Shown piece after piece: positions 22,801 through 30,224 of a DNA stretch of 40,641 nt; position 1 is the stretch's first letter; each line of letters opens with the position of its first letter. The stretch lies in IMG/VR virus record IMGVR_UViG_3300012919_000016, positions 1-40,641 of that record; one strand, given 5' to 3'. This stretch comes from a virus. The notes below the pieces were generated by a model. It had not been told where the DNA came from. It was given only the letters and a program-made list of their open reading frames with translations, and did not search any database. Position numbers and translations under genes: made by a program.

Positions 22801-25710
22801 ACTCAAAGAAGTGTTGCAACAGGTTCTATTAATGGAGTTTCTTTTGCGCCCACAGGGTTTACGCAAAATGGAGCTACTTTTGCATTTTCAAATTCTACAG
22901 GAAGTGCTAAATTATTTGGTTATGCTTTTAGTGAAGACCATAATGCTGGTGATGACACTGTATGTTCGATTGCGATTGTTTTTGTGCCTAATGGTAGTAG
23001 TACTTCTATATCTATTACTAGCCCAGGTTCTGGTCAATTACCTAATCTCCCTTCAATAACAAATTCTGGTGATGCTGTAACTGTTTTTACAGGAAGAAGT
23101 GACACTGATATGGCTAACCAATTCCACGGTTCTAGTCAAAGTGCAACTGTAGCAGCTACAATAGGTGGATTTACTATTAGTTCACAAACTGCTAATAATA
23201 ATTTTTCTAATACAACAGCAACAGTTAATGCAAGTACTGGTGTTGTTTCATTTCCTCAACAGAATAAAACTATTTACACACTTACTAATGGGTCCTCTTC
23301 TTTACTTGTAGATGTGGATCTTACCGTAGGTGGAACTACTGTTACAGATTCTACAATGAATCCTTCAGATGTTTTAACTATTACTTTTCCCGATGCAGGA
23401 TCAGCAAGAGCTTGGAGTGTTAAACCTGGGGCAGCGGCTACATTTGCAATAGCAGGTGATGGTGCATTTCCCGATATATCAGCTAGATCTTTTCCTGCGA
23501 ATGTAGGAGCTGCTACTGCAGTTTCTTATGTTGCGGGAATTGTTACAGCTTTTAATCCTACTTTAAGAGCGCAACCTAAAGCTTCTGATAATACTATATT
23601 GCAAATATTTTATAATAATCCTGATGTTTCTGGAACTAATAGTAATATTACTTTATCTCTTGTAGATAATGATGGTACTAATATTACAGCAGATGGTTCA
23701 GCAACTTCAACAGGTTCTAGAACAGCGCAAGGAACTTTCTTTACTCAATATAGAATTCAAATTCATGATAATCAAAGTAATGAAGTAACTAATGTTACGC
23801 CATTGTTTAATTCATCTAATATAACTCTTAGTGGCGCACAAAACACTTTTGCTTCACAAGTAGGTCAATATCTTAGAGATCAAATTATTACTACTATTAA
23901 TAATAATGCTTTTATGACTAATGAACCTGATTGGTACGATAATGGTTCTTCAGGGGCAATTGGTTCGGATTATGTAGTTCGTATTGCTTCAAATGATATT
24001 GAGAATTATTCAATAACTGTTACTAATATTAATACAACAAATTCATCGTATCCTGGATCATTAAGTGGAACTGATAATACGTTTACATTTAGTGATGCTT
24101 TAAGTGCTGATTCTACAAACACACCTGATACTTTAATAGTTAAAGATCCTTTTAATAGAACATTAACATCTTTAACAACAAGAACAGGGGAAACAATTGA
24201 AAGCGTAATGGATCGAGTAGCAACTGCTGTTCAAGCAGATACTAACGATGGTTGGGGTGCATCACATAACACTTCAAATGATACAATAACTTTTACTGCA
24301 ACAGCACAAGGTCGTTACCCAATTGGGACTGGTGCGCCAGCAGATTCTGTTTATACTGATTATGCTGTAATATCTTTTGATTATACTCAAGGTTCAAATG
24401 TAATTAGTGCAGGGAATATTCCTGATATTAATGCTTCTATTACAACTCAAGGTTCTGATGAAGCAGTAACACTAACACTTGTAGATCCATCTAGAGATAA
24501 TAGTGGTAATACAGGACCTTTTGAAGATACTTTTGATGCAGGCGGTACTACTAATCAAGATGTAGCAAATTCGATTAAAAATCGTATTGATGCATTTTGG
24601 GCTAATTGGAGTGCAACTGTAACTGATACAGGCGTTGCAGCTTCTGGAACTGCTACAGGAAATCAATTCAAAGTTACATTAACTTCTAATGTAGCTGACT
24701 GGATTCTTAAAGATAGAGTAACTTCAACTATTACTGCTAACGATGTAGTATATCCTACTGATCGTGCAGTATTTGTTAAAGCAGTAGCGTATGGTTCTGG
24801 TGTTACAGGAAGTGCTTCGAGTGCTGCAACTGGTACTAATTTTGATGCCGCTTCTAATAAATCTGGAAACTTTATTCCAGCTGATATTCAAATAGGTTAT
24901 CCTGTAATTAACCCAACATCAATTACAGTAGCAGTTCAATATGCTAATACAACCGTAAGTCAATCAACAATTCTACCTTCAGCAGGTAATTCTGATAGTA
25001 TGGCATCAGGACTTGCAAGTATTTTAAATTCATCTGCAGTCCCTGCTTTATCAGCAACTTCCGCTGGTTCAATTTTATCTATAACTACAAATGATTTGAG
25101 TCAACAAATTAATAATATTACTTTTACTTTTGATACTCAAACAACTCAAGGTGGGCGTAATAGTGTAAGCCGAACTAATGGAAACAATATTGCGGGTAGC
25201 GGTGCAATTCCTAGTACAACTCTTGCACTAGATACAGTTACCGATGCAGATAGACCTTATTCAGCTAATTCTTTTAATTTAAATAAGTTTTATCCAATTG
25301 TTGCTAATCAAACATCTATTCTTTGTGAAGGCATTGGTTATACATTTAATGCTGATCCACCGAATAGTGTTGTAGGTTCTCCTTACAATTCTTTTGTAGA
25401 GAGAATACAATTGCCTATTGATAACTCTGTTGAATATAAGAAAGATATTTCTTACGTTCAATTGTTAGTTGATGAAGGTAATTTACTTGTTAAGTTTAAA
25501 GGTTCAGATTCTCCTGGCGAAAAAATAGATTTGACTTCACTTACGGGTAAAGTATTTGATTTTGATAGTGAATATAAATTAGACTTCCGAGAAAATGGAA
25601 GGGTATTTAACATTCGAATTGAAGATGCTACATCAAGTAGCACAACACCGTGGAAAGTTTCTGGATATGGTTTTAAAACCGAAAGAGCAGAATCTCGCGG
25701 TAAAACGTAA
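19867..25710 (+). CDS. Giant tail nozzle / tubular B-like protein with long C-terminal extension
   Basis: 1947 residues. Residues 1-580 resemble podoviral tail nozzle/hub proteins: QIGIIKDVPGHILPPTGFTD near the start, then VSLQGTAMVYTTNSIHSITY (about 435-454), TGCVLEFDGKHIVIGADDIY, MFGGHPGSIQSICNGKIRDY and WNYRNNTWTINECNDLVSGF. A small beta domain appears inserted at about 63-130. Residues 580-1880 are a Ser/Thr/Asn/Gly-rich, probably all-beta extension with several internal domain-like units, and the last 100 residues look like a cap domain. Such an extension could form a fibre- or lysin-like appendage below the nozzle. AcGGAGG precedes the start. The core call is moderately secure; the role of the extension is unknown. 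Confidence 0.6.
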   Translation: MARDRDEKQLLPLVGMDQIGIIKDVPGHILPPTGFTDGKNIFFKNSSVHKRKGTIKAVDDVAAIVATVTSTAGQTMTFNVDPALTVNSEFTIANATPSNFNGTYNVTAVSDSGKTITVSQTLNPYTSGGTYTFTPKIDFVDYWSAPNNPQYVEVQQNDSATPAAPVFNSIRAGGIRERISLKTYEVENISASTTPTITIDGDPFNLTEFDLSGAVVVKPVVEREIKAGETLKVFGANPNGYDGAYVVTSITYNTGTTKTEISCSSASVNTSSLAAYNTDSAELRRDTFSPTSYLGITSQDWQSTFFAGGYAYILNDGYHTPHYLLASLGANYVTPQLTPLPGWDWQRYLGEEVHVSCKVIRGYKDTLIAGNLNHYPIVAGVPSINPSNSKPGTIRISRTASAGSVPTSWQPALTEAFVEERELSTTSEIMDIVSLQGTAMVYTTNSIHSITYDSRGNVSDQVVAEGYGALETGCVLEFDGKHIVIGADDIYMFGGHPGSIQSICNGKIRDYFYNNLSPTPAYLDNIFMVRDTLLDEIHIYYPTKLSPNGFCNEYLAWNYRNNTWTINECNDLVSGFLGPVRGGGVAGGTVTFAGVGNTTAVARTDQQSITVDLDANYPAGSVEVQTLDYSASPSATASTYNEETLSITVPSGIIPFNEEAVEFNFHDSFNSGSSSRNLGTDSGTGSKNNLGNNSGINISVTTEIPINQNVSRGSGWTAAQTIDTGYAGVPYSSRSLSGTVNGQTLQTSISGSGTNSLTLTLDNVGYYLIQRNRPGAVGVDLIYNSVAGSTESGVGAGSVPSSWKILGGQGGFVLNTINEGDAFSFNTTSGNNSLYELSNIPFGAVISVPVGGQTLTQSNTSHTFADGLTDKSWSFSGSVPTVTHSSTTNADGTLATGSGTTSPTDISSFVGFNLTEAQISANATTSSSGTGTKTQTASNGEIARTVVVGGISEVLPSGTTFQIRSSGDVVFSGAGSDSTQRSVATGSINGVSFAPTGFTQNGATFAFSNSTGSAKLFGYAFSEDHNAGDDTVCSIAIVFVPNGSSTSISITSPGSGQLPNLPSITNSGDAVTVFTGRSDTDMANQFHGSSQSATVAATIGGFTISSQTANNNFSNTTATVNASTGVVSFPQQNKTIYTLTNGSSSLLVDVDLTVGGTTVTDSTMNPSDVLTITFPDAGSARAWSVKPGAAATFAIAGDGAFPDISARSFPANVGAATAVSYVAGIVTAFNPTLRAQPKASDNTILQIFYNNPDVSGTNSNITLSLVDNDGTNITADGSATSTGSRTAQGTFFTQYRIQIHDNQSNEVTNVTPLFNSSNITLSGAQNTFASQVGQYLRDQIITTINNNAFMTNEPDWYDNGSSGAIGSDYVVRIASNDIENYSITVTNINTTNSSYPGSLSGTDNTFTFSDALSADSTNTPDTLIVKDPFNRTLTSLTTRTGETIESVMDRVATAVQADTNDGWGASHNTSNDTITFTATAQGRYPIGTGAPADSVYTDYAVISFDYTQGSNVISAGNIPDINASITTQGSDEAVTLTLVDPSRDNSGNTGPFEDTFDAGGTTNQDVANSIKNRIDAFWANWSATVTDTGVAASGTATGNQFKVTLTSNVADWILKDRVTSTITANDVVYPTDRAVFVKAVAYGSGVTGSASSAATGTNFDAASNKSGNFIPADIQIGYPVINPTSITVAVQYANTTVSQSTILPSAGNSDSMASGLASILNSSAVPALSATSAGSILSITTNDLSQQINNITFTFDTQTTQGGRNSVSRTNGNNIAGSGAIPSTTLALDTVTDADRPYSANSFNLNKFYPIVANQTSILCEGIGYTFNADPPNSVVGSPYNSFVERIQLPIDNSVEYKKDISYVQLLVDEGNLLVKFKGSDSPGEKIDLTSLTGKVFDFDSEYKLDFRENGRVFNIRIEDATSSSTTPWKVSGYGFKTERAESRGKT

Positions 25711-25715
25711 ATACA

Positions 25716-25741
25716 TAGGGGGATTCTTCGGGATCCCCCTA
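25716..25741 (+). terminator. UUCG-tetraloop hairpin after nozzle gene
   Basis: TAGGGGGATTC (25716-25726) pairs with GGATCCCCCTA (25731-25741), with one G-U pair, closing the exceptionally stable C(UUCG)G tetraloop. No T-run follows, so it may act with the phage polymerase, protect an mRNA 3' end or only attenuate. It lies 14 bases before the next ATG. Confidence 0.65.
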
Positions 25742-25754
25742 CATTGAGGACACA

Positions 25755-26267
25755 ATGATTTTTATTAGAAATATATCGGACAATGATATTTGTCAATTAA
25801 TTTCTCTTTGCGAAAAAGTTTTTGGACCGCAAGCTAAAGGTCCTAATAAGGATGGTTTAGGTTACGGTTATAACGAGTATGTTTGGATTTCAAATACACT
25901 CAATCTTTATCAACAAGCTAAAGACCCAGCGTCAGGGTGTATTGCAATCGGTGGTTACGATGGTGATAAACTCTTAGGCTTTTTAACAGCTAATTATTTT
26001 TCAAATTGGTACGATGGGTCGTATGTCGCAGACTTAAAAGATGTTTGCACAGATATGACCTATGAAAAATATCATGAGGTCTTTGAAAAACTTTTTAATC
26101 AATTCATCAATCATTATGCTGAATTAGGTATAACAAATTGGCGAGCAGACACTATTCGAGCTAAAGGCGATGCTGGTCTTAAGTTTGGTAATTATATTAA
26201 AAAACGTTTTAGTAAAGAGAGTAATATCGTCCTTAACACCTCGGTAAGAGGAGTTTTCAAAAATTGA
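25755..26267 (+). CDS. GNAT-like protein in the ejection-protein group
   Basis: 170 residues. The order FIRNISDNDICQLISLCEKV, CIAIGGYDGDKLLGFLTANY, YVADLKDVCTDM, a long helix (KYHEVFEKLFNQFINHYAEL) and then TNWRADTIR fits the strand-helix order of N-acetyltransferase (GNAT) folds. The RxxGxG/A acetyl-CoA loop is not clear, so it may be inactive or bind something else. It has GAGG upstream and sits between the nozzle and the internal proteins, where T7-like phages often carry small virion proteins. The fold is tentative. Confidence 0.55.
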   Translation: MIFIRNISDNDICQLISLCEKVFGPQAKGPNKDGLGYGYNEYVWISNTLNLYQQAKDPASGCIAIGGYDGDKLLGFLTANYFSNWYDGSYVADLKDVCTDMTYEKYHEVFEKLFNQFINHYAELGITNWRADTIRAKGDAGLKFGNYIKKRFSKESNIVLNTSVRGVFKN

Positions 26268-26276
26268 GGAAACACA

Positions 26277-27050
26277 ATGAAATACGAAAACGAAATGTTC
26301 CAAGACCTCATGGGCATTGTTATCGAGACCGACAACGAATGGCTTGATAAAAAGCTCAATGGTCATATATGTTATAAAGGTGGCGGTAGTAGTCAAACCA
26401 CTACTGGTGGTGTAGCTCCAGAATTTTCGCCTTTAGCTAAAGCGGCTGCAGGCCAAGCTACTGCAGGCATAGCTAACAATATCTTCGGGCAATTAGCTCC
26501 GCTTGGAAGATTATTCCAAGAATCGCAATTTTTAGCTGAAGAACGAGCAGATGATCTTCGAGATTATGGACAGACTGTAAGACAAACATCAGAAGATGCT
26601 CTTACAGGACAAGGTATGTTTGGCCCTACAAATTTAGCGGCCCAACAAGATGCTATTGCAGCAAATGCTCGAAGACGAATGGGTCTTTTTCAAAGAGGGC
26701 AAGATGCAAATACTTCTCTTCGCGGAGGAGGCGGGGGCGCACGAAACTTACTTGCTATCCGTGATGCACAAGAAACAGGCTCGGCAATGTTAGGCGGTCA
26801 ATTATCTAAATTAGATCAATTAGACAATCAACAACGGCGAATGGCAGCTTTAAAAGCTGCACAGTTAGCTCCTACTACATCTAGAATGATGCAAGCAGAT
26901 ATTGATATACTTCGCGGTGTCGCTAAAGAACAACAAGAAAGAGCGCAAGCAGAAGTAGATGCACCTAAAACTGCAGTGCAAGAAATCTTTAATCTCATGA
27001 AGCAAGCACCACAAACTTCAACTACCGTTTCAAGTGGTGGAGGTAAATAA
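26277..27050 (+). CDS. Internal virion protein, probable ejection protein (T7 gp14-like position)
   Basis: 257 residues. After an N-terminal segment of about 40 residues, GGGSSQTTTGGVAPEFSPLA starts an Ala/Gln/Arg-rich helical body (AAQQDAIAANARRRMGLFQR, a Gly-rich turn with RGGGGGARNL, then QLSKLDQLDNQQRRMAALKA). This composition matches small internal proteins that form the ejection channel in podoviruses. The stop overlaps the next start as TAATG. No enzymatic motif. The role is inferred from order and composition. Confidence 0.6.
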   Translation: MKYENEMFQDLMGIVIETDNEWLDKKLNGHICYKGGGSSQTTTGGVAPEFSPLAKAAAGQATAGIANNIFGQLAPLGRLFQESQFLAEERADDLRDYGQTVRQTSEDALTGQGMFGPTNLAAQQDAIAANARRRMGLFQRGQDANTSLRGGGGGARNLLAIRDAQETGSAMLGGQLSKLDQLDNQQRRMAALKAAQLAPTTSRMMQADIDILRGVAKEQQERAQAEVDAPKTAVQEIFNLMKQAPQTSTTVSSGGGK

Positions 27051-28168
27051 TGCGTAAGAAAAAAGATATGCAAATGGGTTATGCCCATGGCAAAAATAAA
27101 GTGCATTCAATGGGATATGCTGGTGGGATTCAAAGTGTTGTAGGAATGTTAGCTAACGATGAAGGTCGTGACCAATTAAAAAAACTAGCTGAAGATACAA
27201 TTGCAGGTCAAGTATTTGGCTTTCAAGATGGCATGATGCCTATGGGTTATGCTTACGGAAATAAAATGGTATCACCTTTAGGGTATTCTTATGGAACTCC
27301 AAGTATGAGTTACAGTGCTAGTTTTGATGCGTTACCTCCTGAAGAACGTAAAGAAGAAATAACAGCTACCCTTCCTAAACCAATAGAACATCATCAGATG
27401 GTAGAACAACCAAATGTTATTAAAGATACAGTAGCACCCGCTATTGGTCAAGAAATTGGTAAAGATGTTACAGAAAAAGCAACCCAAAAATTTGCTTCTA
27501 AATTTGGTGAAGAAGGTGTTAAAGGAGCGGTTGGCGAAGCTGTTGGACAAGGAGTAGGTGGGGCGGCTGGTTCTTTAGCTACTAATCTACTTACTAAAGG
27601 TGAGATATCTGAAGGTGATTTAGCTAATGCGGCTATCCAAGCTGGTGTTACTGCAGTTGCAGGACCATTAGCAGGTCTTCTTACTGGTGGGTTTTTAGAA
27701 GATGGTACAACAGAAGTTACTGATTATAAACCATTGCCTGATGGCGGTGTAGCTGATTTTGAACATTCTAAATTAACTAAACAAGTAAATGAAGATGCTC
27801 GAGAAGAATTTGAAAAAAGAATGAAAGAAGGCTTAGCAAATAATTATCGAGAAGGTAGTGATTTTGTAACAGATGAAGAACTTGCTCTTCGAAAAATGGT
27901 AATGCGAGGAGTAAAAGATCAAGCTAAAGGTCAAATTCAAAATTTTATTAGCGAGAATCCTACAATAGAACGAGCAGTTGCCCCATTAGCTGTAATAAGA
28001 AATTTACAAAAACAATATTCTAATACACAAATTCCATTAGGTCAAGTTGCTGGCTTTAATGTAAGCGGTGGTGAAGATGGATTAGCTGCTAATAATAGAT
28101 TTGGTAAGATTCAATATAATCCTGATGGAAATCGATTCTCTGCTAAGTTTGCAATTCCTTTAAATTAA
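27050..28168 (+). CDS. Internal virion protein with MGYAxG motifs
   Basis: 372 residues. The N-terminal 85 residues carry repeated MGYAHG, MGYAGG, MGYAYG and LGYSYG motifs. The middle (about 135-225) is a Gly/Ala-rich hydrophobic stretch (AVGEAVGQGVGGAAGSLATN, then AAIQAGVTAVAGPLAGLLTG) that could insert into membrane, and the rest is charged and helical. The next gene has LGFAGG and MGYEHG, so the motif is shared across the pair. I infer an ejected or internal protein; no known family is certain. Confidence 0.6.
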   Translation: MRKKKDMQMGYAHGKNKVHSMGYAGGIQSVVGMLANDEGRDQLKKLAEDTIAGQVFGFQDGMMPMGYAYGNKMVSPLGYSYGTPSMSYSASFDALPPEERKEEITATLPKPIEHHQMVEQPNVIKDTVAPAIGQEIGKDVTEKATQKFASKFGEEGVKGAVGEAVGQGVGGAAGSLATNLLTKGEISEGDLANAAIQAGVTAVAGPLAGLLTGGFLEDGTTEVTDYKPLPDGGVADFEHSKLTKQVNEDAREEFEKRMKEGLANNYREGSDFVTDEELALRKMVMRGVKDQAKGQIQNFISENPTIERAVAPLAVIRNLQKQYSNTQIPLGQVAGFNVSGGEDGLAANNRFGKIQYNPDGNRFSAKFAIPLN

Positions 28169-28179
28169 GGAGGTATATT

Positions 28180-30213
28180 ATGTCTATACCACCCTTTATT
28201 CCCTCGAGACCACAAAACCCAGAAGCAGGCCCTAGTGATACTGTTCCTGCAATGTTAACTCCAGGGGAAGCAGTTATCCCTGCGTCAGCCGCGCAAGACC
28301 CTGATAATATACCTGCAATACAACGAATGGTTGCTGAAGGTCGTATGAAAAATCGTATGGCCGAAGCTAATGGTGTTCCTGTAAATGGGAAAGAAGCAAT
28401 AATGTACGATGAGAAGAAACTTGGTTTCGCGGGAGGTAATATGAATATTCCCCAAGGTATGCATATGATGCCCGATGGTACTCTTATGAGAGATGAAGAT
28501 CATATGGGTTATGAACATGGCGCAACAAGTGTAAGTGTTATGGCAGTTCCTTCAATGGAAATTCCTCCTGTAGTGGAAGGCATGAACGAATTAGCTTTGA
28601 AACAAATGGGTTACGAAATAGAATCAAAAAATCGTACCCGTGCTACTATTGAAAAAATAGGTCGTAAACATCTTGAAGATACAGCTGATGCTAATATGAA
28701 ACAGGCCGCACTTGATGAGACTATGCGTAATTATAATATGCCTGTCCCAATGCCTATGCAAGCTGTTCCATCAATGCAAGGGTTTCAACAAGGAACAGGT
28801 AAAGCTACTGTAACTAATCCAGAAGGGTTTACAAAAGAAGAATTGTACGCTGATAGACCAAACTTAACTGGTGGCCAAATGTTTAAAACATCATTTGGAG
28901 GTTCTGCAGTTATTCCACGTTTAGAAGATATGAGTGATGCAGAACTAATGGAAATTATTAGATTCGGTGAAACTGTACCTAAACAAGATGCGGCTCAAAA
29001 AATTTATAATTTAAGACGACAAGAATCAGGTACACCAACTGCTCAAAATAATAATCTAATTACTCAACCTCCTGCTCCTCCTGCTCCTTCTGCTACACCA
29101 GCTTCTGGAATTAATAATAATAGTTTAACTCTAGATGATATATCTATTATATCTCCTGATGGTTCATCTACTAATACTAATAAAAATACTGGTGATAAAG
29201 ATGATGATAATAAGGGTAGTTCTTTCTTAAGTAATCTTGGAACTTCTTTGATGGAAGGAATTAAGACAGGATTAGACCCAGAAACTTTGGCTAAAACTTT
29301 AATTACTTATGGCTTAACTGCTGAACTTAATCAGAGCAGAGCTAAAGGTGCTGAAGCGGCTACAGGAGTTTATCTTGATGCCTTAGAAAATGCAGGTGAA
29401 ACTTCTGCTTTTGCAGGAGCAGGAAAACCTACAGGCACTTTTATTTATGATACGCTAACAGGTGAACGTCTTAATGTTATTAGTTTCGGTGATAATCAAG
29501 CTGGTGTACTTATAGGTGACGATATATTGCCTTATACAGCAGTTGTAAATAACGATCGATATGTTGATTATCAACCAGATTATCATGATCGTAATAAAGT
29601 TGCTGATAGCATAACCAAAGATTTAGAAGCTACAGTAGCTGCATTAAATTCTGAAAATCCAGGTCAAGATCCAATAGTTATAGATTCTACGGGTATTGGT
29701 AATACTTTACAAGATATTATAAGAACTGATTTTATAAGATTAGGTATCGATCCCGCAACTAATAATGCTTTAAGGATGGTGTCTAATACTGCTGCTAAAA
29801 AATTTTATGATGATAAAGTAAAATATAGAGAAGATCCTAAAGATGAACGTTTTGGTGGTGGCGCACCTACTTTCAGAGAATATTATAACGCTGAAAAATT
29901 AACGTTAATGGTAAGAAATCCTAGAACAGGAGAGATTTCTCTTAATTCTTCGGACATAGGTAATGCTAGTGCTTATAGAGTAGCAAAAATGGTGAAAGCA
30001 ATAGAAAAACGTTTTGGAATAAATAAAACAGAACCAACTTATTATGAAAATTTGTATAATATTTTTGATAATTTGAAACAACGTTATAATGCATTACCCT
30101 CAAACAAACTTGAAACTCTAGATATTGGAAAAGGTTATTCTCCTTTTGTTTTCTTTGTTGAGTCAATGGCAAACGAAGATGAAAGTGTTAAACGTGATTT
30201 AGGAATAAAATAA
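28180..30213 (+). CDS. Internal virion protein with DTVPAMLTPGEAVIP motif
   Basis: 677 residues after a strong AAGGAGG ribosome-binding site. Residues 20-34 read DTVPAMLTPGEAVIP, close to the DTVPAMLTPGEFVV motif known at the ends of tape-measure and large virion proteins. LGFAGG and MGYEHG follow. A Pro/Ala/Asn-rich linker lies around 290-350, and the C-terminal half is charged and helical. The motif and position point to an internal or injection-related protein. Exact role is unknown. Confidence 0.6.
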   Translation: MSIPPFIPSRPQNPEAGPSDTVPAMLTPGEAVIPASAAQDPDNIPAIQRMVAEGRMKNRMAEANGVPVNGKEAIMYDEKKLGFAGGNMNIPQGMHMMPDGTLMRDEDHMGYEHGATSVSVMAVPSMEIPPVVEGMNELALKQMGYEIESKNRTRATIEKIGRKHLEDTADANMKQAALDETMRNYNMPVPMPMQAVPSMQGFQQGTGKATVTNPEGFTKEELYADRPNLTGGQMFKTSFGGSAVIPRLEDMSDAELMEIIRFGETVPKQDAAQKIYNLRRQESGTPTAQNNNLITQPPAPPAPSATPASGINNNSLTLDDISIISPDGSSTNTNKNTGDKDDDNKGSSFLSNLGTSLMEGIKTGLDPETLAKTLITYGLTAELNQSRAKGAEAATGVYLDALENAGETSAFAGAGKPTGTFIYDTLTGERLNVISFGDNQAGVLIGDDILPYTAVVNNDRYVDYQPDYHDRNKVADSITKDLEATVAALNSENPGQDPIVIDSTGIGNTLQDIIRTDFIRLGIDPATNNALRMVSNTAAKKFYDDKVKYREDPKDERFGGGAPTFREYYNAEKLTLMVRNPRTGEISLNSSDIGNASAYRVAKMVKAIEKRFGINKTEPTYYENLYNIFDNLKQRYNALPSNKLETLDIGKGYSPFVFFVESMANEDESVKRDLGIK

Positions 30214-30224
30214 GGAGGTCAATC

